Part shown: positions 55,772-64,000 of the stretch, one piece after another
Layout: each line of letters begins with the position of its first letter
Position numbering within the stretch: the stretch's first letter is position 1
Program-made: the position numbers and the translations under genes
NCBI GenBank assembly: GCA_942492935.1
Contig: OW818654.1
Span: 3,162,001 to 3,226,000 of the forward strand
Length of the DNA stretch: 64,000 nucleotides
Direction of reading: 5' to 3'
Source of the DNA: JANJUO01 sp942492935
Lineage (GTDB): Bacteria > Bacteroidota > Ignavibacteria > Kapaibacteriales > UBA2268
Notes under the pieces: generated by a model
The model's database searches: none
The model's input: only the letters and a program-made list of their open reading frames with translations
Told to the model about the DNA's origin: nothing

Positions 55772-56326
55772 ATGAATAATAACATTCTTGTTCCTATCGC
55801 AGATGGGACAGAAGAAATGGAAGCCGTCATTATAATTGATATTCTACGAAGAGCATCGTTAAATGTAATTGTAGCTGGCTTATCTGAAATTGTGAATTGC
55901 TCTCGAAATGTTAAAATTATTCCAGATATACTGTTGTCAAATATTGATGAAAATGATTTATTTTCTGCAATAGTTCTTCCTGGTGGTTTAATAGGAACTA
56001 AAAATCTGTTAGAATCTATACATTTAAGAAATATTATTATAAATAATATTAATAATAATTCAATTATTGCTGCTGTATGTGCAGCTCCAACAATTCTTTC
56101 TACATGGAATCTTATTTCAAAAGATAGCCAAATAACAAGTCATCCTTCTGTGGAAAGCCAATTATCAAATTACAATTATTCAAATGAAAATGTGGTAGTT
56201 TGTAATAATATTATTACAAGCCGAGCCGCAGGAACAACCTTTGATTTTGCTTTCAAACTTGTGGAATTATTGAAAGCCGAAGAGATTGCCAATAAAATTA
56301 AAAATGATATTTTATTTACTAAATAA
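55772..56326 (+). CDS. DJ-1/PfpI family protein
   Basis: The 184-residue cytosolic protein aligns with DJ-1: ILVPIADGTEEMEAVI at the start with E17 matching DJ-1 E18, the LPGG motif at 69-72, and the nucleophile elbow AAVCAAPTIL with C103 matching DJ-1 C106. GTTFDFAFKLVE closes the fold. Family members act as glyoxalase/deglycase, chaperone or oxidative sensors; which applies is unknown. It is followed after 9 nt by the M16 peptidase gene. Confidence 0.9.
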   Translation: MNNNILVPIADGTEEMEAVIIIDILRRASLNVIVAGLSEIVNCSRNVKIIPDILLSNIDENDLFSAIVLPGGLIGTKNLLESIHLRNIIINNINNNSIIAAVCAAPTILSTWNLISKDSQITSHPSVESQLSNYNYSNENVVVCNNIITSRAAGTTFDFAFKLVELLKAEEIANKIKNDILFTK

Positions 56327-56335
56327 AGACCAAGA

Positions 56336-57604
56336 ATGTTAGACTTAAAAAAATATATACCCATTAAACGAAAAAAATTAGCAAATGGTTTAGATGTTGT
56401 TTTCGTTGAAATGCACAATTCACCTATTGTAAGTTTGAATTTATCTTATAAAGTAGGTTCAAAGAATGAAACTATTGGCAAAACAGGTTTTGCTCATTTA
56501 TTTGAGCATTTAATGTTTGAAGGCTCAAAAAATGTACCCAAAGGACAATTTGATAAATTATGTTCAACTGCAGGTGGTACAAATAATGCTTATACAACTT
56601 ATGATTTTACAGCTTATACAATGACATTGCCGGTTCATCAGTTAGAGCTTGGGTTATGGCTTGAATCAGATAGAATGTTCTTCTCTGATATTAATCAAGA
56701 AGCATTGAATAATCAACAAAAGGTTGTAATTGAAGAAATAAAGCAGACAGTTGAAAATCAACCTTATGGAATTTGGCGTGAAAAATTAGCTGAATCAGCA
56801 TATTCTGCAGAATGTAGCTATTCTTGGGAAGTTCACGGAAGTAAAGATGATGTTGCTAATAGTACATTGTCTGATGTAAAAGAATTTTTTGCAAATTTTT
56901 ATCGACCTGATAATGCTTGCTTGGTAATTGCAGGAAATATTGAAGCAGATAAAACTTTACCATTAGTTGAAAAGTATTTTAATATAAACGAAAATCGCTT
57001 AAAGAAACCAGATTTTAATTTTTTAGAATCATACAAAAAAGGCGGAATTGTTACTCGATTTACTGACAATGTTCCACTTGCGGCTTCGTTTGTTTCATTT
57101 CATACTGGTGGTATTTTAGATGAATCAAGTTTTGCAGTTGAAGTATTGGCAAATGTACTTGGAATGGGAAAAAGTTCTCTACTTTATAATTCTTTAGTTT
57201 ATGATAAACAAATTGCATCTCAAATAGGAGCATATACCGACAAAAGAGAACACACTTCGTTACTTACGATTTATGCACTTGCAAACTCTCCTGATACAAC
57301 TGCAGAGCATTTAACAGCAATTTTAAATGAAGAAATAATGAAAATAAGAAAAATTGGTATAGATGAAAATCATTTGATAAAATCAAAGAATCAAATAATT
57401 TCAAATGCTGCAAATGAAATTCTATATTCTTCAGGAGTTGCCGATAATGTAGGTAATCAAACACTCTTTTGGGATAATCCAGAAAGATATTATTCTTTAC
57501 TTGACAATTATAACAAAGTTAGTCAAAGTGACTTGATAGGTGTATTCGATAGATTTATTAATTTTGAAAATTCAGTTACAGTAGAGGTTTTGCCTGCTGA
57601 ATAA
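56336..57604 (+). CDS. M16 family zinc peptidase
   Basis: This 422-residue peptidase has the inverted zinc motif HLFEH (H54, E57, H58), with the third ligand E134 in VVIEEIKQT. ANGLDVVFVEMHNSPIVSLN opens the fold. There is one M16 module plus the M16_C domain (RPDNACLVIAGNI near 190), about half the length of pitrilysin, so it likely works as a dimer or with a non-catalytic partner. No signal peptide is visible. A bidirectional terminator follows. Confidence 0.92.
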   Translation: MLDLKKYIPIKRKKLANGLDVVFVEMHNSPIVSLNLSYKVGSKNETIGKTGFAHLFEHLMFEGSKNVPKGQFDKLCSTAGGTNNAYTTYDFTAYTMTLPVHQLELGLWLESDRMFFSDINQEALNNQQKVVIEEIKQTVENQPYGIWREKLAESAYSAECSYSWEVHGSKDDVANSTLSDVKEFFANFYRPDNACLVIAGNIEADKTLPLVEKYFNINENRLKKPDFNFLESYKKGGIVTRFTDNVPLAASFVSFHTGGILDESSFAVEVLANVLGMGKSSLLYNSLVYDKQIASQIGAYTDKREHTSLLTIYALANSPDTTAEHLTAILNEEIMKIRKIGIDENHLIKSKNQIISNAANEILYSSGVADNVGNQTLFWDNPERYYSLLDNYNKVSQSDLIGVFDRFINFENSVTVEVLPAE

Positions 57605-57630
57605 GTTGAAATTATGATATATCCACAAAT

Positions 57631-57658
57631 AAAAAAGGGGCTTCAATGCCCCTTTTTT
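57631..57658. terminator. Bidirectional terminator between the M16 and rplY genes
   Basis: AAAAAAGGGGC and GCCCCTTTTTT make an 11-bp stem around TTCAAT, with A and T runs at the ends. It serves both the plus-strand M16 gene and the minus-strand rplY gene, which converge here. Confidence 0.9.
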
Positions 57659-57686
57659 ATATCGCTATTATTTTTCAATAATTTAT

Positions 57687-58268
57687 TTACTTACCTGCTG
57701 GAGTTGCAGCAGTTTGTAAACCACGTGGTTTTGAAACAATAAGAATTACTGTATCTGGTGATTGTTCATATTCATATTTAGCTAAATCTAAATCTTTAAG
57801 AGCAACACTTTGTCCCATATTCAATCCAGCAACATCAACTTCAAAAAATTCAATAATATCACTTGGTAAGCATTTAACTTTAATTTTGTGAACTTGAGTC
57901 ATCATTTTACCCCCAGCTCTAACACCTACAGGTTGTCCCAAAAATTTGAATGGTAATTCAACTGTAAGTTTTTCACCTTCTTGAATACCTTGCAAGTCAA
58001 AGTGAACAAGTTTATCACTTACTGGATCGAAAGAAGTATCTTTGAGGATACATTTGTGTGACTCATTTGTTTCGTCAATTTCTAATTTTACAATTCTTGT
58101 ATGAGCAGTATAAACAATAGGACGTAAAGATAATGGATGAGCCATAATACTGATGTTCTGTTCACCTTTTGCATAGTAAACGCCCGGTACCATACCTTCC
58201 TTACGAACAACGCTTGAAGCAGACTTACCAGTCTGTCGCAGCTTTGCTTTTAAAATAATCTCTTGCAT
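57687..58268 (-). CDS. rplY: 50S ribosomal protein L25 (CTC form)
   Basis: This 193-residue protein binds 5S rRNA. The N-terminal L25 domain (1-92, with SVVRKEGMVPGVYYAKGE) is joined to the C-terminal TL5/CTC beta domain (about 95-180: VELPFKFLGQPVGVRAGG and SVALKDLDL). Bacteroidota usually carry this two-domain form. It follows prs by 31 nt, a common bacterial arrangement, and is probably the last gene of the tRNA-Gln/prs/rplY unit. The final 15 residues form an Ala/Thr/Pro-rich tail. Confidence 0.96.
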   Translation of the reverse strand: MQEIILKAKLRQTGKSASSVVRKEGMVPGVYYAKGEQNISIMAHPLSLRPIVYTAHTRIVKLEIDETNESHKCILKDTSFDPVSDKLVHFDLQGIQEGEKLTVELPFKFLGQPVGVRAGGKMMTQVHKIKVKCLPSDIIEFFEVDVAGLNMGQSVALKDLDLAKYEYEQSPDTVILIVSKPRGLQTAATPAGK

Positions 58269-58299
58269 TTAATTAACCTTTAATATTTATATAAATTTA

Positions 58300-59238
58300 T
58301 CATCTTTCAATTTCAAAAAGCGAACTAATCGAACGATTATCATGTGTACGAATAATTGCTTCAGCAAGTAATTCAGCCACAGATACAACCGAAAGTTTTT
58401 CGCTCTCTCTTTTAAGTGGAATAGTATCGGTAACGAATAATTTGTTAACAGCATCGCAGGATTCAATTTTTTCAAGTGCAGTACCTGATAAAACTGGATG
58501 AACTGTTATGCCATAAATATCTAAAGCCCCTTTTTCTTTGAGGGCTTCGGCACATTTAACAAATGTTGTTCCTGTATCAATCATATCATCAACGATAAGA
58601 ATATTTTTGTCCTTAACATCACCAATGATATGCATAATTTCAGCTACATTGTGTTCGGGACGTCTTTTATCAACAAGAACGAGTTCGCCATTCATTTTTT
58701 TTGCGTAAGAACGAGCAGTTTTCACACCACCAACATCAGGGGCAGCAACAGCAAAATTATTCATTCCTAATTTTCTGATTGCTCTGATTAAAACAGGTGA
58801 AGCATATAGATGGTCTAATGGAATATCAAAAAAACCTTGGATTTGAGATGAATGTAGGTCAATTGTGATGATTCGGTCTGCACCAGCTCTCGTAATTAGA
58901 TTTGCAAAAAGTTTGGCAGTTACTGATACACGGGGTTGATCTTTTCTATCTTGACGCGCATAACCAAAATAGGGTATAACAGCAGTAACACGCTTTGCAG
59001 AAGCGCGTTTCGCTGCATCAATGAGCATTAGTAATTCAAATACATTATCCGTTGGTGCAAATGTGGATTGAACAATAAACAAATCTACACCACGAACATT
59101 ATCTTCAAATTTAACCCATAACTCACCATCGCTAAAATTGCGTGTAGTAGTCTCCGAAAGTTCTATTCCAAGATGTCCTGCTACCTTTTGAGCCAGAGGA
59201 ACATTTGAACGACCGGAAGCTACTTTAAAGTCATGCAT
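58300..59238 (-). CDS. prs: Ribose-phosphate pyrophosphokinase
   Basis: This 312-residue cytosolic enzyme makes PRPP from ribose-5-phosphate and ATP. The N-terminal part has NFSDGEL (34-40) and PYFGYARQDRK (89-99), and the catalytic region has DLHSSQIQGFFD (127-138). The PRPP-binding loop VDDMIDTGT is at 216-224. Length matches class I enzymes. It lies 32 nt downstream of tRNA-Gln and 31 nt upstream of rplY on the same strand. Confidence 0.98.
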   Translation of the reverse strand: MHDFKVASGRSNVPLAQKVAGHLGIELSETTTRNFSDGELWVKFEDNVRGVDLFIVQSTFAPTDNVFELLMLIDAAKRASAKRVTAVIPYFGYARQDRKDQPRVSVTAKLFANLITRAGADRIITIDLHSSQIQGFFDIPLDHLYASPVLIRAIRKLGMNNFAVAAPDVGGVKTARSYAKKMNGELVLVDKRRPEHNVAEIMHIIGDVKDKNILIVDDMIDTGTTFVKCAEALKEKGALDIYGITVHPVLSGTALEKIESCDAVNKLFVTDTIPLKRESEKLSVVSVAELLAEAIIRTHDNRSISSLFEIER

Positions 59239-59270
59239 TTTTCAATCGCCGTATTTCCTAAAAAAAATCG

Positions 59271-59342
59271 CTGGGACGGCAGGATTCGAACCTGCGAATG
59301 TCGGACCCAAAACCCGATGCCTTACCACTTGGCGACGTCCCA
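59271..59342 (-). tRNA. tRNA-Gln (UUG)
   Basis: The acceptor stem is TGGGACG paired with CGTCCCA, with discriminator base G. The D-arm has GCCAAGTGGTAAGGC. The anticodon stem is TCGGG/TCCGA with loop TTTTGGG, so the anticodon is TTG (Gln). The T-arm is GCAGGTTCGAATCCTGC. CCA is not encoded. It lies just upstream of prs on the minus strand. Confidence 0.97.
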
Positions 59343-59649
59343 GTAAAAACTGCAAAAAACAAGAATTCAAAATTAACTGTATTTTTTGGATTATGCAAGT
59401 AATTTCTTTCAACATTGTAATTTTTTTTAAATTATTTTCATATTTTTTCTGAGTTCTCTTTAAGGAAAGAAGTTTAAAATGCCAGAACTACTTATAAAAA
59501 CAAGCAATTAGATAGTATCAACTATTTTTCAATGAACATACTATATTTTTTGATAAATTTTGAAATAAAGGATTAAATTTTCAATATTTTTCTAATCTAT
59601 CAATTTGGTGATTACTCAGCCGCCAAATGAAAAAATTCACGTGCAAATT

Positions 59650-59724
59650 ACAGCTAACTTTGGTAAAAATCTTCCGAAGGTTTTGAACCTTCGGAAGGTT
59701 AATTCACAAGTTAGATAAGAGCCG
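59650..59724. repeat. Double-palindrome module, copy 2
   Basis: The core at 59668-59700 matches the copy at 14102 with two changes at its left edge. It is preceded by TAACTTTGGTA and followed by CACAAGTTAGATAAGAGCC. As in copy 1, a REPIN-like element begins about 35 nt later. The spacer between here and tRNA-Gln (59343-59649) is AT-rich with nothing recognised. Confidence 0.85.
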
Positions 59725-59758
59725 ACAAACATAAATTTGTAATTTCAATATTTTGTAA

Positions 59759-59943
59759 GAAATTCCTTGAAATTCCCATCTTGAATTAATGTTTGTAACT
59801 AATGATTTTCCCAGTTATTCCAACAACACCTTAGGTGTTGAATGTGAATTTAATTATTCAATCCTGATGGGATTGTTGGACTTACGGGCAATCTCTTTGT
59901 TACAAACAGGTAATCCCAATCGGGATTTTCGAAGAATTTCATT
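59759..59943. repeat. Composite inverted-end repeat (REPIN-like), copy 4
   Basis: The left end contains AATTCCTTGAAATTCCCATC and runs to TTTGTAAC. The right end reads TTACAAACAGGTAATCCCAA, then TCGGGATTTTCGAAGAATTTC. Inside are CAACACCTTAGGTGTTG and CAATCCTGATGGGATTG palindromes, the first shared with copy 1 at 4407. A short ORF across it is a by-product. The rest of the gap up to 60128 is AT-rich. Confidence 0.8.
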
Positions 59944-60128
59944 TTATGATTATTTTCAAATTGTTCCAAATATTCATTTTTTTCTTTCAAATAACAAAGC
60001 AATTTTAAAAAAATCAATTCGGCTGCATAGTTATCAATTTTGTAATACATTTTATTAATTCAAAAAAACAGAAATAGAGTTTATTGTATTGAAATGGATT
60101 TTAGTATGGTATTATTTCAAAACTCAGA

Positions 60129-62015
60129 TTACTTAGGTAATGTAAACCAAAATGTGCTACCTTTGTCTAATTCACTTTCCACCCAAATTTTGCCCCCATG
60201 CCTTTCGACAAATTCTTTTGCTAACAATAAGCCTAAACCAGAACCTTTTTCATTTGCAGTGCCTTGAGTTGTAACAGTTTCTTTAGTTTTGAACAATTTA
60301 TCAATGATTTCTTTTGTCATACCTATTCCAGTATCACGTATATAAATATTAAGAAATTCATCTTTTGGATTGCTTGTAACGCCAATGATTACCGAACCAT
60401 TTTCTTGTGTAAATTTAACAGCATTGGTTGCTAAATTACGAATAATCGTTGTGAACATATTCACATCTGCCGTTATCAGAAATCCAATTGGTACTTCATT
60501 AATTAGTTTTATTTTTTTATCGTTAGCGGTAAATTTAAGTAATTGAAAAAGATTGTTCACAATATAATGAAAATCAATCAGCACTGGATTAAATTGAATC
60601 AAACCCCTTTGAGAGCGAGACCATTCCAAAAGGTTATCAAGCAAATTATATACAGATATTGAATTTTTCTCCATCAATTGCAAAAAATCAATCAATTCTT
60701 CTCTTTCTAAAGTTTCAAAATTATCTTTCATAAACTCAATTCCTTGCTTGAAACTCCCAAGTGGATTTCGCAAATCATGAGCTATAATGGAAAATAATTT
60801 ATCTTTTGTCGCATTTAATTCACTCATTATATCAGATTGTCTTTGAATTTCAATATTTTTTTCGTTTAGAATTTTGTTTGCTATTTGTTCTCTTTTTCTA
60901 CTTCTAAATTGAATCCAAAGTGCAAGTGAAAGTAGTGAAATACCGATTATAAATGATAATAACAAAATATTTCTACGTTCTTTTTCTGTTTGTGCTTGAT
61001 TAATCTGTTCTAAGAGTTTTCTATTTTCATCATCTTTTCTTTTTGCTTTATATTCATACTCAACCACCTCTAGCTGCTTAGATTTTTCCTCAGAAAATAA
61101 ACTATCTTTGTAATCATTACTTATCTTGTTGAATAATAATGCTTTATCAAATACTCTCATTTTTTCATAACAAGCAGATAAGATTTTTGAAGATTCATAT
61201 AATGTTTGGAATGAAAATCTTGATGTATATGCTTGGTTTGCATAATTAATCGCATTTGGATAATCATTCATCTTAAGATAACAATTTGCAACAGTAATAT
61301 CCCATCTACCATCAATAACTTGGTCACTCAAATCATCTTTTACTGAAAAATAATTAGATAAGGCCTCCTCGTACCTACCTAAGCCCTCCAATGCAGTACC
61401 AATTGCTTGAATTGCTCTTGCTATAGATGTTTTACTGGCAAATGTTTTCCGTACTTCTAAAGCATGATTAGCATAAATATATGAAGAATCATAGATTTCC
61501 ATATTATAAAATAATTGGCTTAGCAGAATATTTGCATAACCTATTCCTTGTTTATCTCCTGATTTATTCATCAAGTCCAAAGATTTTCTTAGGTATTTCA
61601 AAGCATCTTGGAAGTCGCCCTTGAATTTTCTGATATGTCCAATATTATTGAATGCATATCCCAATTGTAGAACCAAATTATTTCTTTCGGAAACTAATCG
61701 AGCTTCCTGAAAATATTCATTTGCAACAATGTAGTCGCTTCTGTGCATAAAAACTACACCAACGTAATTCAAACCGATTGCTAATTTTTCAAAATCATTA
61801 ATTTCTCGGGCAAATGCTATTGATTCTTTTCCAGTTTGAATTGCAAGAAGTGGATGCTTGAATCTACTATCCCAACAGATTTTTTGCAATGTATCTATTT
61901 TTTGGGTAGGAGTTAGATTTTGAATAACTTTGTTTATAGAATCGGGTAGTTCGTTGCCTTGAATATTCAAGACAACGAACATGCCAATTAATAATATAAA
62001 CAAATATTTATTCAT
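60129..62015 (-). CDS. TPR-containing membrane histidine kinase
   Basis: The 628-residue protein has a signal peptide or anchor (1-19) and a periplasmic TPR array (about 75-305, e.g. GDFQDALKYLRKSLDLMNKS). A charged coiled coil (305-348), one transmembrane helix (about 350-369) and a second coiled coil follow. HisKA has H413 (SIIAHDLRNPLGSF), and the HATPase domain ends GSTFWFTLPK with GSGLGLLLAKEF. This architecture is common in Bacteroidota. Its ATG shares one base with the stop of the TlpA-like gene (TAATG), so the two are translationally coupled. No response regulator is adjacent. Confidence 0.92.
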   Translation of the reverse strand: MNKYLFILLIGMFVVLNIQGNELPDSINKVIQNLTPTQKIDTLQKICWDSRFKHPLLAIQTGKESIAFAREINDFEKLAIGLNYVGVVFMHRSDYIVANEYFQEARLVSERNNLVLQLGYAFNNIGHIRKFKGDFQDALKYLRKSLDLMNKSGDKQGIGYANILLSQLFYNMEIYDSSYIYANHALEVRKTFASKTSIARAIQAIGTALEGLGRYEEALSNYFSVKDDLSDQVIDGRWDITVANCYLKMNDYPNAINYANQAYTSRFSFQTLYESSKILSACYEKMRVFDKALLFNKISNDYKDSLFSEEKSKQLEVVEYEYKAKRKDDENRKLLEQINQAQTEKERRNILLLSFIIGISLLSLALWIQFRSRKREQIANKILNEKNIEIQRQSDIMSELNATKDKLFSIIAHDLRNPLGSFKQGIEFMKDNFETLEREELIDFLQLMEKNSISVYNLLDNLLEWSRSQRGLIQFNPVLIDFHYIVNNLFQLLKFTANDKKIKLINEVPIGFLITADVNMFTTIIRNLATNAVKFTQENGSVIIGVTSNPKDEFLNIYIRDTGIGMTKEIIDKLFKTKETVTTQGTANEKGSGLGLLLAKEFVERHGGKIWVESELDKGSTFWFTLPK

Positions 62016-63184
62016 TATTTTTCAAGTTCAGCATCAATAATTTTACTTAATTCTTCAACCATATCTTCACTAAAACCAGATTTTGTGTGGACTATTCTGC
62101 CATCTTTTCCAATTACGAATAAAGTTGGGAAGCCATTAACACTAAAACTACGAGCTACTTCATCACCAAGAAGTAAAGAATTATATGTTGCGTTATGTTC
62201 AGCAAGGAATTTTTTCGGTTCAGCGTTTTCTGGTTCAGAGCAACTAATTCCAAGTACTTCAACTTTCTTATTTTTTTCATATTTCTTATGAAGTTCTTGA
62301 AGTTTTGGCATTGCAGTAACGCACCATTTACACCAAGTACCCCAGAAATCCAATACCATAACTTTACCCTTGAAACTTGAAGAGTTGACCATTTTTCCAT
62401 TTATGTCTTTCAATTCAAATGATGGCATCATCGCACCGCTTGGCATTGAACCTTGTTCTGAAGGTGCTTCAAAATTTTCAACAGAATAACCTTCAGGCAC
62501 TTTAAGTGAAAATAAATCATCACTCAATTCAGGATTAATTTTAATATTCGAATAACGATATTCCCTAAAAATTGAATCACCTTGCATATAACTATTATTA
62601 GAATATCTTCTTGGAAGACCATCATTTATACTATAATTAACAACATCTTTAGAATATATTCCATACTCTTCATACATCTTGTTGAAACTTATTCTAAAAG
62701 TCTTCTCATCTTTATAAACTTCTGCACCAAGATTTTTCAAACTATCTTTACTTGCAATCATATCTTCAATATTACTGTAATTTGTAAGAATTAAATGCAC
62801 AGCACCAGTAATCCAATTACCTGCAAGAATTCGAAATGCTTTATCGGCTGTATCAGCAATTACTACTTTTTTCTCTTCTGGAACAATATATCTATATTCT
62901 AAACCATTAAAAGTTGCAATCATACCGTTTTTATATTCATATCTAATCGAGAAACCAAGCGGGTCGAGGTCCAAGCTTCTGCGTTTTATTTGAATTTTTA
63001 CAGTATCTTTGATAGAATTTTGATTGTCCTTATATTCCCTAATTATATCAAATTCTGCAGATTTAATGCTCATAGATACAGAATCAGCTAATTTCACGAC
63101 CTCAATCGGGTCTTTTTTTTCTTCACATGAAGCAAAAATAATTGCTATTGCAACTAATATTGTAATTTTTTGAAAAACTTTCAT
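62015..63184 (-). CDS. TlpA-like thioredoxin lipoprotein
   Basis: The 389-residue protein has a lipoprotein signal (candidate C20 in ASCEE). An N-terminal beta-rich region (about 30-235) resembles the DUF2092/outer-membrane lipoprotein-sorting type folds. A C-terminal TlpA/ResA-type thioredoxin domain (about 252-388) carries the active site WCKWC (C285, C288), with a cis-proline region near NGFPTLFV. It probably reduces disulfides in the periplasm or serves in envelope redox. The gene ends in a TAATG overlap with the TPR kinase. Confidence 0.88.
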   Translation of the reverse strand: MKVFQKITILVAIAIIFASCEEKKDPIEVVKLADSVSMSIKSAEFDIIREYKDNQNSIKDTVKIQIKRRSLDLDPLGFSIRYEYKNGMIATFNGLEYRYIVPEEKKVVIADTADKAFRILAGNWITGAVHLILTNYSNIEDMIASKDSLKNLGAEVYKDEKTFRISFNKMYEEYGIYSKDVVNYSINDGLPRRYSNNSYMQGDSIFREYRYSNIKINPELSDDLFSLKVPEGYSVENFEAPSEQGSMPSGAMMPSFELKDINGKMVNSSSFKGKVMVLDFWGTWCKWCVTAMPKLQELHKKYEKNKKVEVLGISCSEPENAEPKKFLAEHNATYNSLLLGDEVARSFSVNGFPTLFVIGKDGRIVHTKSGFSEDMVEELSKIIDAELEK

Positions 63185-63250
63185 TTTATCCCTTAATTTA
63201 TTTATATTTATTTAATTCATTTTGCTCTAACTTTCTTTAAAATTTATTTA

Positions 63251-63340
63251 CAAATTCATTGAAATTTCCACTTGGAAATAAATATTTGTAACAAGGAACC
63301 CCACCTAACCTCCCCAAGGGGAGGAATTTAATGCAACACA
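63251..63340. repeat. Half copy of the REPIN-like repeat with G-rich module
   Basis: AAATTCATTGAAATTTCCAC followed by TTGGAAATAAATATTTGTAAC matches the left end of the composite repeats. A CCCCACCTAACCTCCCCAAG module then follows. No clear right end is seen before the VapC gene; CAACACAGGTTGCGTGTTG at 63334 is a small palindrome. Confidence 0.65.
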
Positions 63341-63477
63341 GGTTGCGTGTTGTATGTATAAAAGAACAATTGTACCTGTCTAAACAGCCTTCTCTTTCAT
63401 GATATCCGCTATGGTGTTATTTTATCTTAATTGAATTTATATCAGTTTTGATATAATTATCGTTTTGACAATAATTT

Positions 63478-63900
63478 TTAAAATACTTTTAATCCAATTA
63501 AATTTGCACCATTAATTAATCTCTTATCGAAACAGCCAAAAATTAGATCTTTTTGAATTTTTTCCTTAAAAAAATTTGCCGATGCTAAATGAACGCTGTC
63601 AAATGCTCTTAACTCAGTTTTATATAGCAACTCTGTTGCACTTTTAATGATTTTTCCATCTAATTCGACTATCTTGATAAAATTCCAATGGTAATCAAAA
63701 TTTCTTTTTAAAGTTTCAATTTCATCAATTTTGATATGACCTTCTTTAGATAGTCTGCTAATCGCTGAGTTAAATTCAACATAAGCAATTATACTAGTAG
63801 ATATAAATTCAGCTTTGTGATAATAATCACGAACTAAATCAGAATTGGTTTCATTGATAAACAATTTAACTAAAGCTGATGTATCAAGATACAAAATCAT
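63478..63900 (-). CDS. vapC: PIN-domain VapC-like toxin
   Basis: This 140-residue PIN-domain ribonuclease has the four acidic residues in place: D6 (ILYLDTSALVKLF), E42 (AYVEFNSAISR), D101 (RAFDSVHLASA) and D125 (GCFDKRL). Such toxins cleave tRNA or rRNA. Its ATG at 63900 overlaps the stop of an upstream partial ORF by 4 nt (ATGA), as expected for an antitoxin-first vapBC pair. Length is normal. Confidence 0.93.
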   Translation of the reverse strand: MILYLDTSALVKLFINETNSDLVRDYYHKAEFISTSIIAYVEFNSAISRLSKEGHIKIDEIETLKRNFDYHWNFIKIVELDGKIIKSATELLYKTELRAFDSVHLASANFFKEKIQKDLIFGCFDKRLINGANLIGLKVF

Positions 63901-64000
63901 AATCTCTCTTCAAGTACAATTTCCGAAGCATAATCCTTCTTAGATATATTTATCAATTCAGGTAAATCTGGCCGTGAAGCAAATTTTTTCTTTTTTGCTT
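63897..64000 (-). CDS. vapB: VapB-like antitoxin (partial)
   Basis: The frame ends with a TGA that overlaps the VapC ATG by 4 nt. The 33 visible residues are polar and basic (KKKKFASRPDLPELINIS ... SEIVLEERL). The N-terminus, which would hold the DNA-binding domain, lies beyond the window. The assignment rests on overlap with the PIN toxin and on the short polar C-terminal tail, typical of antitoxins. Confidence 0.65.
   Translation of the reverse strand, partial: AKKKKFASRPDLPELINISKKDYASEIVLEERL

Noticed and set aside
59789..60058. Plus-strand 89-codon ORF across the REPIN-like element
   Set aside because: Its first half translates the repeat and its remainder is AT-rich spacer without a ribosome binding site.

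Overview
The window is AT-rich (roughly 30% GC by eye) and carries hallmarks of the Fibrobacteres-Chlorobi-Bacteroidetes group: two secreted proteins ending in type IX secretion (T9SS)-like sorting domains, carboxypeptidase-regulatory/TonB-dependent outer-membrane receptors, DUF1573, DUF4139 and DUF3108 proteins, and a Bacteroidota-type TAnnTTTG promoter box before ftsQ. The mix, including a bacterial deoxyhypusine synthase-like gene beside pyrG, an isolated ftsQ-ftsA-ftsZ set and abundant short palindromic repeats, fits an Ignavibacteriota/Kapabacteria-like or deep Bacteroidota lineage. I cannot fix the taxon from sequence alone.

Layout. 1-1241: a toxin-antitoxin-chaperone-like module on the minus strand, whose SecB-like gene is cut by the window edge. 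1463-4161: deoxyhypusine synthase-like gene and pyrG. 4772-10115: a tight five-gene minus-strand operon in the order lptF/G, maf, sugar-type ABC permease, plsY, glucan phosphorylase. 10558-13893: an outer-membrane protein, a 59-residue membrane protein, a TPR protein and a BI-1 family protein. 14612-24922 (plus strand): LRR lipoprotein, DUF4139 protein, CapA-like protein and two large TonB-dependent-type receptors. 25216-28999 (minus): heme-motif lipoprotein, panB, a PAS kinase with a cysteine cluster and a YARHG protein. 29120-29842: remains of an IS1634-type transposase. 30114-34184: a giant T9SS Ig-repeat protein. 34964-41009 (plus): ftsQ, ftsA, ftsZ and sppA. 41073-41624: a 138-bp tandem array. 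41714-44319 (minus): two paralogous barrels and a DUF3108 protein. 45055-51115 (plus): brnTA, a SprA-related metalloprotease, and a PocR kinase / response regulator / hybrid kinase locus. 51154-54636 (minus): a barrel protein whose 5' end is filled with palindromic repeats, and a T9SS-type protein. 54769-57604 (plus): DUF1573, DJ-1-like and M16 peptidase. 57687-59342 (minus): rplY, prs and tRNA-Gln. 60129-63184 (minus): TlpA-like lipoprotein translationally coupled to a TPR histidine kinase. 63478-64000 (minus): VapC with a partial antitoxin.

Most genes are housekeeping (nucleotide, phospholipid, pantothenate and envelope biogenesis, division) or envelope and secretion functions. The accessory layer consists of three toxin-antitoxin loci, one dead transposase and a striking set of mobile-looking palindromic repeats. 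These repeats fill nearly every long intergenic gap. They include paired inverted ends resembling REPINs, 178-bp and 138-bp tandem arrays and a 36-bp in-frame array, and they share palindromic modules with each other. One repeat array has entered, or been read into, an outer-membrane protein gene. The strongest candidates for something unusual are the toxin-antitoxin-SecB-like module at the left edge and the modular palindromic repeat system.
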